A DNA stretch of 64,000 nt from Raphanus sativus (lineage: Eukaryota > Streptophyta > Magnoliopsida > Brassicales > Brassicaceae). The stretch lies in the NCBI RefSeq assembly GCF_000801105.2, contig NC_079519.1, positions 27,379,288-27,443,287 on the forward strand, written 5' to 3'. Below, piece by piece: positions 21,312 through 33,537 of the stretch. Below the pieces are notes generated by a model. That model searched no databases. It saw nothing but the letters and a program-made list of their open reading frames with translations, and was not told the DNA's origin. Every line of letters begins with the position of its first letter. Positions within the stretch are counted from its first letter, which is position 1. Both the position numbers and the translations under genes were made by a program.

Positions 21312-22706
21312 TCAACCTTTTCCACCACCCTAAAGAGAAAACAAAAACAATGAGACTGAGTAAAAAAGACTTGACTAATTCTATTGTTCCATGCTTTTAA
21401 AAGAAGCTAACCTTGCGAGGTGGGGTTCCTCGCCTACCATTCTTGCCAAACCCGAAGTTTCCTTTCTTTTCAGAAGCTTTAAGGATTTGAAAAGAGCATG
21501 TCAAGGAATCATCCACGCTCATCATCGCACCTGCATTGTCAAACTCTCCACAGTAGTTTGGTGCCGAGAATATCGTAACTAGCTGCCTGTTTGCAAAGAA
21601 CTCATACCCATCTTCCACAACCTTAAACGGAAAACAATCAGCTTGAGTAGACTCTAACAATGGAGAAGTTAACCAAAAAAGATATTAAACAAATAACAGT
21701 TTCTTTCCTCTAAGTACCTGATGAGCTCTGCAGATTAGGTCAAGGTCATGCTTTTGAAGAAACTCCTCAACCTTATCAACCCCAAAGGTATAAGAAACCC
21801 CCCTGTCATTCTCTCCCCACCCTTCAATATCCTTGTCCGGATCAGACCACAACAGATCACACAACAACCCATGATCAGGAATATCGATAGGACGAGCAAT
21901 GTTCCTGATCTCATCCAAATGCTTCAACTCAGGGGACAACCCACCGTGCATACACAGTATCTTCTCATCGATGAGAGCAGCAACAGGGAGACAGTTAAAA
22001 CAGTCGGTGAACACCTTCCACACTTTAACGCTATATCTCTTCTTGCACTCGTCGTAGAACCCGTAGATACGGTTTATAGAAGCGCACTCATGGTTCCCAC
22101 GCAAGAGGAAGAAGTTCTCTTTGTATTTGATCTTGTAGGCGAGGAGGAGGCATATGGTCTCAACGCTCTGCTTGCCACGGTCTACGTAGTCCCCGAGGAA
22201 GAGATAGTTCGCAGCAGGTGGGTAGCCACCGTACTCAAACAGCCTCAAGAGATCTGAGAACTGTCCATGTGTATCTCCTGACAAAAAAAAACATAGAAAA
22301 AAAAACAAATACCGTTATAAAAGTGATATGATCATTTATAACAGATTCAAATATCATATGCATCTCTCTAGGCTATTGACCAAACAGTAGAATCAAAGTT
22401 TGACCAGTTTCATATGCATTTTTTTTCTTTTCTAAATTAAAACATATCTGGTTAGGTATCAATCTCTCCATCTCAATCAAAAGATAACCAACAGACTCAA
22501 TATTAAGAAAGAAAGAAAGAAAGAGAACCACAAATCTTGATGGGAGCCTCGAGTTCGAGGAGATTAGGTTGACTGAGGAAGATTTGCTTGGCGGTGGAGC
22601 AGAGGTGTTTGATCTCGTCGTCCGTCAACTGCACCTGCTTCGTCGTCTTGCCGTTTTTGGCACCCAATAACCTCTTTATCACATCATCCACCACACTATC
22701 TTCCAT
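21312..22706 (-). CDS. TOPP3: Type-one protein phosphatase catalytic subunit (TOPP3)
   Basis: Four exons, 22529-22706, 21718-22277, 21412-21621 and a tiny last exon 21312-21329, give 321 residues, the usual PP1 length. PP1 removes phosphate from Ser/Thr and is targeted by regulatory partners. Metal- and phosphate-binding motifs are all present in order: [23 protein letters not shown], then [16 protein letters not shown], the C-terminal [14 protein letters not shown] and the docking-groove region around [11 protein letters not shown]. The tail ends GTPPRKGGGKG. The intron after the first exon interrupts the Gly of GDxHG. The ATG at 22706 is preferred to one four codons upstream because it yields the family N terminus [10 protein letters not shown]. 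No defects seen. Confidence 0.93.
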
Positions 22707-22979
22707 CAAAAGGAACAAAAGCCCCCTCGGATTTTCCGAGATTGAAGAGTTTTGGTTTCCGACGACCTCCGGGTTGCGAGATGATGATAATAACGTCTCC
22801 GATCAATAGTCTCTCTGTAGGTAAGGTAGGTAGACGCAGAGAGAATTGAGTTTTTGTGAAGGTAAAGAAGAGGAGACCTAGACAGAATCGGATTTAATCG
22901 AAGCACGCGTGCGGCTCGTGTGAACCGGAAGCGACGGCTTTGTCTTTTGACCAAAATTAATTTTTCTTTTTAAAAAAAA

Positions 22980-23414
22980 AACGATTTAATGGATAAGGGA
23001 TCATTTCTTCAGATAAACTTTGGGGCAACTGTACATATTTCTTCTCCACAAGTATTAAAAAATACAAATAATTGCATACGAAGTTGGAATTGTTTTTGAT
23101 ACTATTTTTTTATTCAAATCTATCACATTGTAAACGATATAAAGTTATATATTTGGATTTCTAAAAATGTAGTTTTATGGGGTTTGTAATTGTAATGGCA
23201 TTTGATAGAAGTATAGTGTTATTCTAAAATGTTTATCATTTTTTGAATTTAGAAAAAATAGTTTAAGCTTCTTGTGAAAATATATATTTACTCATTTTTT
23301 AGTTACAAATGATATTAAGTATCGGATTCAGTAAAATATATATTTTTATATAGCTTTTATAAATTATACATTTCCAAGAATATTATAGTTGTCGATATAT
23401 TGGATATTTTTATA
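22980..23414. other. Non-coding AT-rich stretch
   Basis: Upstream of TOPP3. I see nothing identifiable here. Confidence 0.5.
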
Positions 23415-23652
23415 TTCCCTCCGTTTCAGATTACTTGTCGTTTTAGAGCAGAATTTTCGTTTCAAAATAAGTGTCTTTTTCGGTTTTCGGAAGATTTTAT
23501 TGAAAATATTCTCTAATCTATTTTTTTATTGGTTGATATATGGTTAGGTATATTGGTAATAGTATTTTTATTTTAAAAATATGTAAAATTAAATGTTTTC
23601 TTAATTTGTGCGCATAAACCTAGAACGACAAGTAATATGAAACGGATGGAGT
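23415..23652. mobile_element. Stowaway-like MITE
   Basis: TTCCCTCCGTTTCAGATTAC at the left and, inverted from the right, ACTCCATCCGTTTCATATTA form long inverted ends that continue through CTTGTCGTT. TA flanks each side. The ~240-bp size and CTCCCTCCGT terminus are typical of Tc1/mariner-type Stowaway elements. No coding capacity. Confidence 0.8.
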
Positions 23653-24810
23653 ATAATATAGGAGAACACATCTTAGGCGAAATAATAAAATAGATGGAAA
23701 GAGATGAGTAAAATTAACTTAATTTTAAACCAGGAGCTTGAGATAATAAACCCAATACGGTGAATTCTGGTTCGAACTCTACTGGTCATACGGATATAAA
23801 TTATTGCTTCGGTTTATTTGAATATCTATTTTCATCTGTGGGTTAGGTATGTATCTTTAATAGATGAGGATTTAACTCTTTTAATTTCAAAAAAAAAATT
23901 CACTTAATTTTTTTATATTTTGGCTTTATTCATACATAGAAAATTTATAGATAACTGTTTAAAAATGTTTTCTTTATATTTTTTTGGAATGTTTGTGAAA
24001 TGGATGGAATGAGTATTATATTTTGTTCATATAAAATAGCAAAGAATTAATAGAAGGAGCTATCATATGTAACTTTGTTTTTGAGCAATTATCTCAAATA
24101 ATTCTTTTTAAGTTTTTGTTATCAAAATCTTATAAAGAAAAAATGATTTAAAAAATTCATTAAAATGCAAAAAAATCTTTTATCCCTCACTTTATAGATA
24201 AATAAATAATAAAATATTATAATACGAAAAAATAAAAATATTTATAGTTTTAAATTATATATTTTAATTTTAAAATTTTCTAACTTTTTCAAAAAAGTTT
24301 TTTTTTTTTTTTTGAAATTTGAAAATAATGTTTGAAACTTATTTTAACATAGAAGTGTAACTTTATCTTTAATTTTAATGAAACTTTTTTGATCATATTT
24401 AAAATATTTTTGGTGAAAAAAGTAATAAAGAATATCTTAGGGAATTTCTCTAAATAGAATGAGTTATTCGATGTCGTTTTATTCCAAAAACCAATCAACT
24501 ATTTAATTTGAACATTTGATTAGAAATTTAACAGTAGTTTGTCTTATTAGTTTATTTAATTATATTTATTTTTGATAGTAAGCTTTTTTTGTCTGAGCAA
24601 CTTAAGTAAGCCATTGATTCCAACGTGGGCTGCACCGGCCCGGATACACCAACGACCGCGATAGAGTAATATAAATCGACGGGCGAGATTGAATCCGTAT
24701 CGAACGCTCTTAAAGGTGGACTGGGAGATACTTTTTTCTTTTATTTTCTTCTCCGCTTCTCACTGAACCAAAGTTTTAGGGTTTTTGCGGAGGTTTTGAA
24801 GCTAACTACA
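23653..24810. other. Non-coding stretch and RTNLB3 promoter
   Basis: AT-rich to about 24590, with poly(T) near 24298-24314. From 24600 base composition rises and the ~200 bases before 24811 are a plausible promoter and leader of RTNLB3. No transposon ends recognised. Confidence 0.5.
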
Positions 24811-25945
24811 ATGGCGCAAGAGCACAAACACGAGGAATCGATCATGGAGAAGATCGCGGAGAAGATCCACGGTCACGACGACTCTTCTTCTTCAGATTCA
24901 GATGACGAGAAGAAAGAGTCGTCTATCAAGACGAAGATCTACCGCCTCTTCGGAAGAGAAAAGCCTGTCCACAAGGTCTTCGGCGGCGGAAAACGTATGG
25001 ATCTCTAATTCTATATACTCTCTCTTATCGGATCTGGATTCTCTAGCTTATTGTGAAGTTTAGCCTAGGATCTCTCGATTGTGAAGTGTGTGGATTTGAT
25101 ATGCTATTTACATGTTGTTGTTTTGTTAATTTGAATCAGCTGCTGACATATTCCTATGGAGGAACAAGAAGGTATCAGGAGGAGTGCTGGGTGCTGCAAC
25201 ACTCTCCTGGATCTTATTCGAGTATCTTCAATACAACCTCCTCACTCTCTTCGGCCACATCTCGATCCTCGCTCTCGCTGTGTTGTTCTTGTGGTCTAGT
25301 GCTACTACCTTCATTCACAAGTAAGTTGAATGTTTGAGATTTGTATCGTTATGTTCAAAAAGGATGATTGATTATTTTGCATTTTTTTTTACAGGACACC
25401 TCCTCATATCCCTGAAGTTCACATCCCCCAGGAAGTCGTTCTCCAGCTTGCCTCTGGACTAAGGATTGAGATCAATCGTGGTTTTTCTCTTCTTAGGAAC
25501 ATCGCATTAGGAAGAGATCTCAAGAAGTTCCTTATGGTAGTAACCTTTTTTTGTTCAAATTTTAGATTGTTGGTTTCTTACGCTAATCTTGTTTTCAGGT
25601 TGTTGCTGGTTTGTGGGTTTTGTCCAAAGTTGGTAGCTCATGCAACTTCTTGACCTTGATCTATATCGGTAATACTCTATACAGATCCCTTGTTACATCG
25701 AATCTATTAAATTACCATGCTATGTGTGTTTTCTGATATCTAATACTCTCTTCTCTCTGCTTTCAGCAACTGTTCTTCTCTTCACCGTTCCCGTGCTTTA
25801 CGAAAAGTATGATGATAAAGTAGATGCCTTTGGCGAAAAGGCAATGAAGGAGATCAAGAAGCAATACGCTGTGCTCGATGAGAAGGTTTTGAGCAAGGTG
25901 ATGAGCAAAATCCCCAGAGGAGCCTTCATCAAGAAGAAGGATTAG
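24811..25945 (+). CDS. RTNLB3: Reticulon-like protein B3
   Basis: Five exons, 24811-24994, 25140-25320, 25395-25536, 25599-25668 and 25767-25945, encode 251 residues. Reticulons wedge into the ER membrane and shape tubules. The soluble N terminus is acidic and Ser-rich. The reticulon domain starts near [16 protein letters not shown] (about residue 55). It has two long hydrophobic hairpins, around [19 protein letters not shown] and around [19 protein letters not shown] to [14 protein letters not shown]. The tail is charged and ends FIKKKD. The ATG at 24811 gives the family start [15 protein letters not shown]; an ATG five codons upstream in the same frame is less likely. All splice junctions keep the frame. 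Confidence 0.92.
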
Positions 25946-26984
25946 AAGAGTGTGTAAGTTTCTCTCTGCATCATCATCTGAGTCTTCCGGATTGATAGAT
26001 GAAACTCGAAGCATTTGTTTTTTTGTTTACTTGTTATTGGAAGCTGGCTTGGTTATATAAACCCTTTAGTCTCTCTCTCTCTCTGTGGATTTTATTCGGG
26101 GTTTTAACCAAAATTTACGCAACATATGAATTTGAATGAACTCTATTATTGTTGATTCTGTTATGGAGTACCATCTTCGTTATGAGAGTCAAATCTTTGA
26201 ATTTTGAATGTTGCAAAATTTAAATTGCTTCTTTCTGCCACGGATGTTTCTCACCGTATCTTATGATCCTATCACTCGTTTATATATATTTTGCACACAA
26301 GTGCCTTCAGATTTCCGACATATCTCAATATAGGTTTGCTGAGTTTCTTTCCTGATATCTTTCAGACATTGATGGTTTTAGACCGGGTAATAATTTTCTT
26401 GATTCAGTTCGGTTTAGATCAAAACTGTAATCGCTTTTAGTTTTATTTTGTAGTCTGCTCTTTGATGTTGGTCCAGTACCGTTTGTATAATGTACTAAAG
26501 ATGTAACATCTACAGCTTCACTATTCAATTTCTCACAACTTGCTTCTACAGCTGTTGCAAATTTACCTTTGCTTTATCTAACATTGGGAAAGAACACAAA
26601 ATAGCGTACAACATCATGATTACGCATCAGTCTTCGAATCAGGCCGTTGAAATCACGTCAGCAATGACGCCATGAAACCTGACCTAAAGCTAGAGTTGCA
26701 AGAACTGTATCTTAAATCAAAAGACATAAGAAATTAAGATTTGCAGTTTTGCAAACAAAGACATCAGTTTTATTCTTATCATCATCATCGGAAGAAGAAG
26801 AGAGAATGTTTCGACAATTCACAATAACCTTGATTCAATATCTACATGAAAATAAGACACGGACTTAGCACAAACCTAAACTAGACCAAACACAAGACTC
26901 GTAACACCTTCACTCCCATGTGCGCAAACATACTCCACGCGTGCAGCATTAAAAGACTGGAATCAAACTGAAGATATTATTAAC
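25946..26984. other. RTNLB3 / zinc-finger gene 3' region
   Basis: Convergent 3' ends: the RTNLB3 trailer with a CT-rich run at 26072-26086 and, from about 26750, the trailer of the minus-strand zinc-finger gene. No further gene or element recognised. Confidence 0.55.
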
Positions 26985-28937
26985 TTACATCCACCTCTTA
27001 GGCAGGTTGCTTGAGCCAGAGCCAGAGCCACCCTCTTTAGCAGCCAACATCGCCATTATCAAACTTCCACCATGGACTCTTCCTTCTGGAGCCAACCCCA
27101 CTCCTGCTTCATCCTCGTTGAGATCAATATCAGTCTCTGGAGATCCATCAGCACTTCTCGCTTTCATCATGTCGATGTTCATGTCTTGAGAACCGCTAAA
27201 CTCTTCCTCGCTGCTGCTGCTTCCTCTCGGTTCTTGGCTCCCAGAAGTTATAGTCATTCCTCCATGAACCCGGTTATCCTCAACCAGACTGTTATGGAGT
27301 GCACAAAGACCACTCTTACCTCGAGCAAACGAGTTACAAGGACCAGAAGAAGATTGTCCCGCGTACTCGGTCTCGGGATGACCCCACGCACAACGCTTCC
27401 CTCCTCCATGCGCCTTGCAATAGTCAGTGCTACCTTGCGCGCTTTTCCCACATCCTTCAGACATGCACCTCTTTCCTCCACCGTGCCTGACACAGAAATC
27501 AGTCCTCCCTCTCGCGCTCTTTGTGCATTCAGGAACCGCACATCTCTTACCACCTCCATGAGCCACACAGAAATTTGTACCTCCATGAACACTCTTGGAG
27601 CAGGGATCACCTTCTCCAAAGGCACATCGTTTACCTCCTCCATGTCCTTTACAGAACGGCGTGCTTCCTTCCGCGCCTTTCGTGCAACCAAAGTGTGTGC
27701 ACCGTTTACCACCACCATGTGCTTTGCAGAACATAGTGCTCCCTTGCGCTCCTTTCGTGCATCCACTAGACTGGCATCGACGACCACCTCCATGAGAGAT
27801 GCAGAGTCCCGAAAGCCCTTCAGCGCTTTTAGTGCAGTTCTCTCTTTGGCATCTCTTTCCTCCACCATGCCTGATACAGAGCCCTGACCTTCCTCTAGCA
27901 GCTCGTGTGCAATCTTCATGGCTGCATCTTCGACCACCTCCATGTGCTATACAAAAGTCAGTACGGCCTTCAGCGCTTTTGGTGCATCCTAGAAAATCGC
28001 ATCTACGCCCACCTCCATGGGCTTTACAGTACACAGTTCGACCTTCAGCTCCTTTGTGGCAACCATGTTTCTGGCATCTACGTCCACCACCGTGGGAAAT
28101 GCAACGGCCTGACGCGCCTCTTGCCCCCTTCTGACATCCTTCTACTTGACACAACTTGGAACTAGAAGAAGAACTCTTATGATGAGGCTTCAGCTGCTGA
28201 GTTAAACCGGAAGTAAATGCACCGGAGCTTAATGGCGTTGTTGTTGTTGTTGTCGAGCTTGAAGACAGGTCTAGAACATGAGGAGCAGCAGAAGGAATGA
28301 TTATCTTCTTAGGAGCATGAGCTAGGAAGGAGCTTGTTTCTTTGCTTGATAAAGCTTGCAATGCAGGTGATGACGCAAACCCTGGTCTCCCGCCACCACA
28401 TGATGTGGATCGTTCATTAGTAGCACGTAACATGTCCGCAAGAGTTGGATATTGGTTCGCCTGCTGCTGCTGGACCGCAGTGATCTCAGATTGACAAGAC
28501 CCTCCTCCTCCACCAGAGAGACTCAACTCCAGATCACATGTTGTCCCTTTCATTTTCAGGTTGGCTGGTATTCTGTCGCTAGCCGGCTTATCGTTGCCGA
28601 GATGGAGGGTAAAGTCGAGGTCAAGATCCATGGAGGAGGCCTCCTCGATTTCTTTGGGAGAAGATAAAGTCATGGAAGCAGTTGGCGAGCTGCCTTTGGT
28701 ATCAGAAGAGCTTGAGGAGTGACCGAGTCTCAAGGAAAGCAAAGGATCAGCTTCTTGAAACATTGATCCCCATTTCCTTTTAGTACCCTTTGAGTTAGGT
28801 AGTGGGGAGGGAAGGGAATCAAGACGCAGAGTAGTATCAGTGGCAGCCTCTGCTTCTTGGACTTGAAGGGAACGGCCCAAGATGTTAAATGAATTGGTGG
28901 TAGCAGCAAAAGCAGTGTTTTGGAATCTGGAATGCAT
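26985..28937 (-). CDS. Eleven-repeat Cys/His zinc-finger protein (WRKY19-like zinc-finger family, At1g64140 type)
   Basis: A single coding exon of 650 residues. The core (about residues 265-565) is eleven tandem ~25-residue modules of the form C-x4-C-K-x-A-x-G-x6-C-x-x-H-G-G-G-(R/K)-R. Repeats eight and eleven have stretched first Cys-Cys spacing (CAFGEGDPC and a longer Gln/Ser insert). The family is linked to the zinc-finger region of plant WRKY19-type proteins; there is no WRKYGQK here. The N-terminal region is Ser-rich with LxLxL-type motifs (LLSLRLG, TLHLG, DLELSL) that resemble EAR repression motifs, and DIDLNE lies near the C terminus. A repressor role is inferred. The ATG at 28937 (MHSRFQNT) is preferred to the upstream one at 28991. 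The 5' leader appears spliced (donor near 29563). Confidence 0.88.
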   Translation of the reverse strand: MHSRFQNTAFAATTNSFNILGRSLQVQEAEAATDTTLRLDSLPSPLPNSKGTKRKWGSMFQEADPLLSLRLGHSSSSSDTKGSSPTASMTLSSPKEIEEASSMDLDLDFTLHLGNDKPASDRIPANLKMKGTTCDLELSLSGGGGGSCQSEITAVQQQQANQYPTLADMLRATNERSTSCGGGRPGFASSPALQALSSKETSSFLAHAPKKIIIPSAAPHVLDLSSSSTTTTTTPLSSGAFTSGLTQQLKPHHKSSSSSSKLCQVEGCQKGARGASGRCISHGGGRRCQKHGCHKGAEGRTVYCKAHGGGRRCDFLGCTKSAEGRTDFCIAHGGGRRCSHEDCTRAARGRSGLCIRHGGGKRCQRENCTKSAEGLSGLCISHGGGRRCQSSGCTKGAQGSTMFCKAHGGGKRCTHFGCTKGAEGSTPFCKGHGGGKRCAFGEGDPCSKSVHGGTNFCVAHGGGKRCAVPECTKSARGRTDFCVRHGGGKRCMSEGCGKSAQGSTDYCKAHGGGKRCAWGHPETEYAGQSSSGPCNSFARGKSGLCALHNSLVEDNRVHGGMTITSGSQEPRGSSSSEEEFSGSQDMNIDMMKARSADGSPETDIDLNEDEAGVGLAPEGRVHGGSLIMAMLAAKEGGSGSGSSNLPKRWM

Positions 28938-29830
28938 GGTCGGTTGGTCGGTCACACAACAAAAGCAAAGAGGAAGAAGCCAACAGCACAAACTTCAGGG
29001 GGAAAGAGAGAGAGAGAAAGAGAGTTAGAAAGCCTTATAAGCATCTCCACCTCCGCTTACAAATCCTGAGGTATCGCACCGATCCATTTCTCAAATAAAA
29101 ACGTTCAAAACCAAATCTGGCAGCTGCTTCAAACAATTGCTCTCTCTAACCGAAAGTTAGTTAATTCTCAAACCTCCACCAAAGTATTAAAGGTAGCAGC
29201 TAACCATCCTTCTGCTTCATAACACAAAGAAAAGACAAGCGAGTGTCAATTTCAGTGCAAGTAAACAAACAAACAAAAAGGTACAACATGAGAAACCACA
29301 AAATCGTTACGAGGACAACACGCAAGCATAAATGAGACTGTGAATGCATCAATAAACGCAGCAAAGGTACAAAAAAAAAACATGTGAAGTGCATCGGTGT
29401 CATGTTTTCTCGAACAAAACAAGGAATAAAACAGAGATTTATTTCTTCGATTTCCGATACACAACAATCCATCGAACAAAAAGGACAATACTCTTTTGAC
29501 TTTTTTTCTCAATCAAACAATAAATTAAGAAATTCGATTGTTGCAACAAAGGAAGAATTTACCTGAATCTGATTAAACAGAATTTCACGGGATCAGATGA
29601 AGGAATAATCAAATCGCAAAGCAATTCTCTTTCAACGAAATGAAAATACTTTTTCAACAACCGATGATTCTCTTCTTCTTCTTCGTCTTCTTTGAGAAAT
29701 CTTATAGGGGAATTTGCAGCGCCGGCGATAGAGATTATTGAAAGATGTGTTATATAGAGAGGAGAACGCGAGGCTATAAAAGCGAAGGAGTGGTAATCAT
29801 CGCCGCATCTACAACAAACGGACGCCGCAA
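28938..29830 (-). promoter_or_regulatory. Spliced 5' leader and core promoter of the zinc-finger gene
   Basis: On the minus strand a donor CAG|GTAAAT is at 29564/29563 and an acceptor-like site lies just upstream of the start codon (about 28995), so a 5' UTR intron is likely. A TATA box (TATATAA, antisense of 29750-29756) lies in the GA-rich leader. Minus-strand transcription would begin near 29715. Confidence 0.5.
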
Positions 29831-29883
29831 ATAAAAGGAGGGTAAGACGACTTATGCAACCCCCCCCCCATCCCCCCCACCCA

Positions 29884-29911
29884 CACGTGCTATCAGAATC
29901 TTTAGCACGTG
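29884..29911. promoter_or_regulatory. Pair of G-box elements
   Basis: CACGTG at 29884-29889 and again at 29906-29911, 22 bases apart, ~130 bases upstream of the TATA box of the zinc-finger gene. G-boxes bind bZIP and bHLH factors such as ABA- and light-response regulators. Function inferred from position only. Confidence 0.55.
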
Positions 29912-31533
29912 CCTTCTGTCTTTTCTTTTTGGTTCTTCACTCTTTTTTTTGTTTGGTTAATACATTAAAAGATATATTTTTTCCAAAGTCTACTGAATTA
30001 TATTATTAGAAACTATAAAAAATAATACAATACTCCTTACACCATACTAAAATTTCTTATAATATATTTTTCTATAGTATTTGTAATTTTCATTTTATAA
30101 AAATTGAATTCCAAATCTTCTGATTGATTTAATAAACAATTAATAAAAAGCTAAACTAAACTTCCACATAAACTAACATATAAGTAAATCAATAATGGTT
30201 TCTGAAAGCACATCTATGATTAATAATTAAACCTAGTTACCTGTCAAACATTATTTTCGTTAGTTTCCTCCTATTCACTCTCATATTAATGTTTTTTTTT
30301 GTGTTATCAAACAGATTCCTATAGATTACAAACCAAATTTGTAGTTCTGTATTTATATACATGATAAACAACAGTTGCTTTTTTGCACTACATGGGAGAA
30401 TGTCTACTCTTAAATTATGCATCTGTGATATATGATTAAGTTCTAAACTATTGAAACTTCTCTTTAAAATCTTTATATTTTCCAAATATTTTGCAAAACT
30501 TAATCATTTTTATGGTTCCAAAACTATAATCACTAATTAAGAACAATGTGTTGTAAATATAATATTAAACTGTGTTAAATTTCTTATGCACTCCATTTTT
30601 TAAGTGAGAGCGCTTCTGTCTTCGAATGAATTGGTTATTTAACTCGCTCTGGTATTCTTTATTTCCATTAAATTACTAAAATCTTTCGGTGTGTTATACT
30701 ATTATTGTTACCTAGGTTCTATCGTTTTCCATTAAACGAATGATGCTGTATTGAAGTTGAAATTAATGTAAGTTTATATTATTTAAGAAAACGGTAAAAC
30801 CATAATATTGCAAGCAGAAAAATGTGGAGAGCAAACAGTACAGGAAATTGCAAATAAAATTAAAATGGTATTTTATACAACAAATAAGAGGGAAATAAAT
30901 AGTATACTAGATTCTGACTCATTTTATAAAGAGTGGTTATATTTTTGTCTTACATTTCTTTTAAAAAGTTTAATTTTCATATTTATATTTTTAATCATAT
31001 TTTTATATTTTTGAAATCATATTTATATAAAGTATTTTTCTAAATGATTAGTAAATTTTTCTAATAGTTATATAAAAATAGTTGGATTAAATCTATATCA
31101 ATAGATCATATTCCTAATTTAATAGAATAGATTCTTAAGTAATTATCTCAGCCAACACTAGAAACAAAACACCTTACTCAAACATTTCAGTCTTCAAAGT
31201 TTTTTTTCAAGTTTTGAGCACCTCAGAAAAACAGGTTTACAGAGTTTCTTTATCGTAGCAAAATTGATGTAGTTATTTTATTTCAAAAACTAAGCACATT
31301 CTTTTTATATACATTTTTCTTCTGAAAGATTTGTCCGCGTTCAGCTCTTGTGTTAGGAATACCATGCTTTTTTTTCATCTGATGGATTTATATTGGATAA
31401 GACATATGAAACAATAAAAAACAATAAAGATGTGATCAGACGGACTCTAGCTTTTTGGGGAGGGAAGTAGGAATAGATACCAAATGATGTGGAAGAATTG
31501 AGATCAATGAAGCTTATTGTTGCCACCTGCCAT
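29912..31533. other. Gene-poor AT-rich stretch
   Basis: No gene-like frame. The 68-codon frame at 30808 shows no family resemblance and is AT-driven. No transposon ends found. Confidence 0.5.
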
Positions 31534-31850
31534 CAGGGCCGGCTTAGGTGGGGGACAAACGGTGCGACCGCCCGGAATCCAGTCCAATGTCTCCCCATTC
31601 TTAATAGTCGAGGGATCTGGATTTTAAAAAATATATTATAGTTTTATGTTAAAATTATCTATAAAGAGGTTAAATTTTTTTTCCATATATATAAATATTT
31701 GGTTTCATCATAATTTTCTGAAAACATACTCATAATATTTATTTTTAAAAATAAAATTTATCAAAAATTTTGAAGTTTGAACTACTATTAGTTTAAGGCT
31801 CTAATTTTATTTTTTGCACTAGGGTCCATAAAACTGTTGAGCCGGTCCTG
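31534..31850. mobile_element. hAT-type MITE, copy A
   Basis: CAGGGCCGGCTTAGG at the left and inverted CAGGACCGGCTCAACAG at the right form terminal inverted repeats. The flanking 8 bases are CCTGCCAT (31526-31533) and TCTGCCAT (31851-31858), a target duplication with one change. The internal text GACAAACGGTGCGACC also occurs in copy B at 43625-43922. Non-coding. Confidence 0.85.
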
Positions 31851-33537
31851 TCTGCCATAGAATACAAACCTTAATCTCTACTTCTATCATTGTTCTTAAA
31901 ATCAAGTGTAAAATGAGATCCCTTGACTAAAATATTAGAACTGAAATGCTAGGATAAAAGCTAGTAAAATGCCATTAGAATCTGGTTTTTGTGCAATTAA
32001 AGATGAACGATCCAAGGATATGCATGCTGACATCTGGTATATCCACCCTCCATTTTCAAGCTTAAGGACATAGATTTGTTTCACTAAAATTATATGCTCT
32101 TCTATTTAAAAGTTTTTTAAGTTTGAATTTATTCTCACTTATTTGGATGCACAGAAAAGTTCGAAACTGTCATTTTAATGGAAAAGAGGGAGTCTTCTTC
32201 AAGTCCTGTTATGAAACAATGATCGTTTGAAGTGAATATGCATATTAGGTGTATTTAATGTATATAAAGATAACTGGTATTGACATTTACCTTTGGCAAG
32301 AGGTTTCTTAGCAAAGAACCTAGCTTCCAGAACTGCAAGCTGCGATTCAAGTTAGAGTTCTTGTGTTTCCAAGTTTCTGAAGAATTGATATTCTCCTCTT
32401 TGATGGGATTTTAAGCCTATTTACGATCTTAATGAGTACACATAAAAAACTTGTACCTCTTTTTGTCTAAGAGAAAGTAGTCAAAGAACCCACCCAAAGT
32501 TCTCCAGAGAACTCCTAGAGAGAAATTTTATAGTGATAACTTAGCGGCCTCGATTTTTATTGTATAGCGAACTCGATTCTAATATTGAACTTGCCTCGTA
32601 CTTCAAATCTTTTTTCGAGCCTGATTTACTTCTAATATAAACGAAAATTCCGACATAATTTGTTCCTAAGTCATTTATTAATCGCCTTACCTGAAAGCTC
32701 CGAAACTGCTAGTTCTGCCTGTTGAAAAACAACTCATCATAAAATGAAGGGCTAAAAAGAGATTTATGGTTATGGATTTCTGAAAAGGAAAAAGAAGACA
32801 ACTTATTCAGTTTCCATACGTACTCGAAACTCCATAATTAGCTTATGCAATAAATGCACACAATTTCTAGCATGTACCTTCAAAGTCATTAGAATTGAGA
32901 TAAACAAAAGTCACTAGCATACAAGCAATTCAAAAGTCATTTGCATACAACACACCTGTCCTACGCTGCGAGTAAGAACCGAGGATAACTTCATATTGGG
33001 CTAAAATAAACCCCATTGTTCAGTTAAGTTCTATTTTACGGTAACTTCAATTTGTTTGGACAGAAATATTTGATGATTTAAATTATGCCAATATCTGGAC
33101 AAAAGATGTTGGATAATTTAGATACTTTGGAGCGAATAAATAAATAATTTTGATTATTTAAATTTTAATACTAATCAATTAATTTTAGTTAATTTTATGA
33201 GTGAGTTATATATTCAGACACTTTTTCTCTTTTTTTAACACATTCAGACACAACACGCTGGAGGGACACTTTAACATGTTTCTGAGCTGATTTGAGACTA
33301 ATATGCTCCTCACTTCCTTAACCGAGACCAGGGTTTAGTTAGTGATAGTATTTTTATATTGTCAAGTTGTCAAATACCGTACAGCTTTGCGTTTTGTGTT
33401 TACTCGGAGAAGTTGTCGTTTGGTTCCTAGAGAGCAGTGACAAACAACAGATGTCGGATGAAAGCCAATCCAAAGGTGAGGACCAGTTTTGGTTGAGAAA
33501 GTAGATTTGATAATAAAATATTCTTTCTTCTCAACAT
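31851..33537. other. Gene-poor stretch with possible exon fragments
   Basis: On the minus strand, 32290-32350 reads ESQLAVLEARFFAKKPLAK followed by a GTAAATG donor, and 32692-32720 reads AELAVSELS between an AG acceptor and a GTAAGG donor. These look like pieces of a spliced coiled-coil gene but no complete gene can be assembled and I do not recognise the family. At 33449 on the plus strand an ATG opens MSDESQSK before a GTGAGG donor; this is also unassigned. Confidence 0.3.

Noticed and set aside
23755..23790. Possible tRNA T-arm (GGTTCGAACTC)
   Set aside because: No cloverleaf can be drawn from the surrounding bases.
27072..27887. 271-codon plus-strand frame across the zinc-finger repeats, and a 229-codon minus-strand frame at 27254-27943
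   Set aside because: Both are alternate-frame shadows of the repetitive 650-residue zinc-finger gene.
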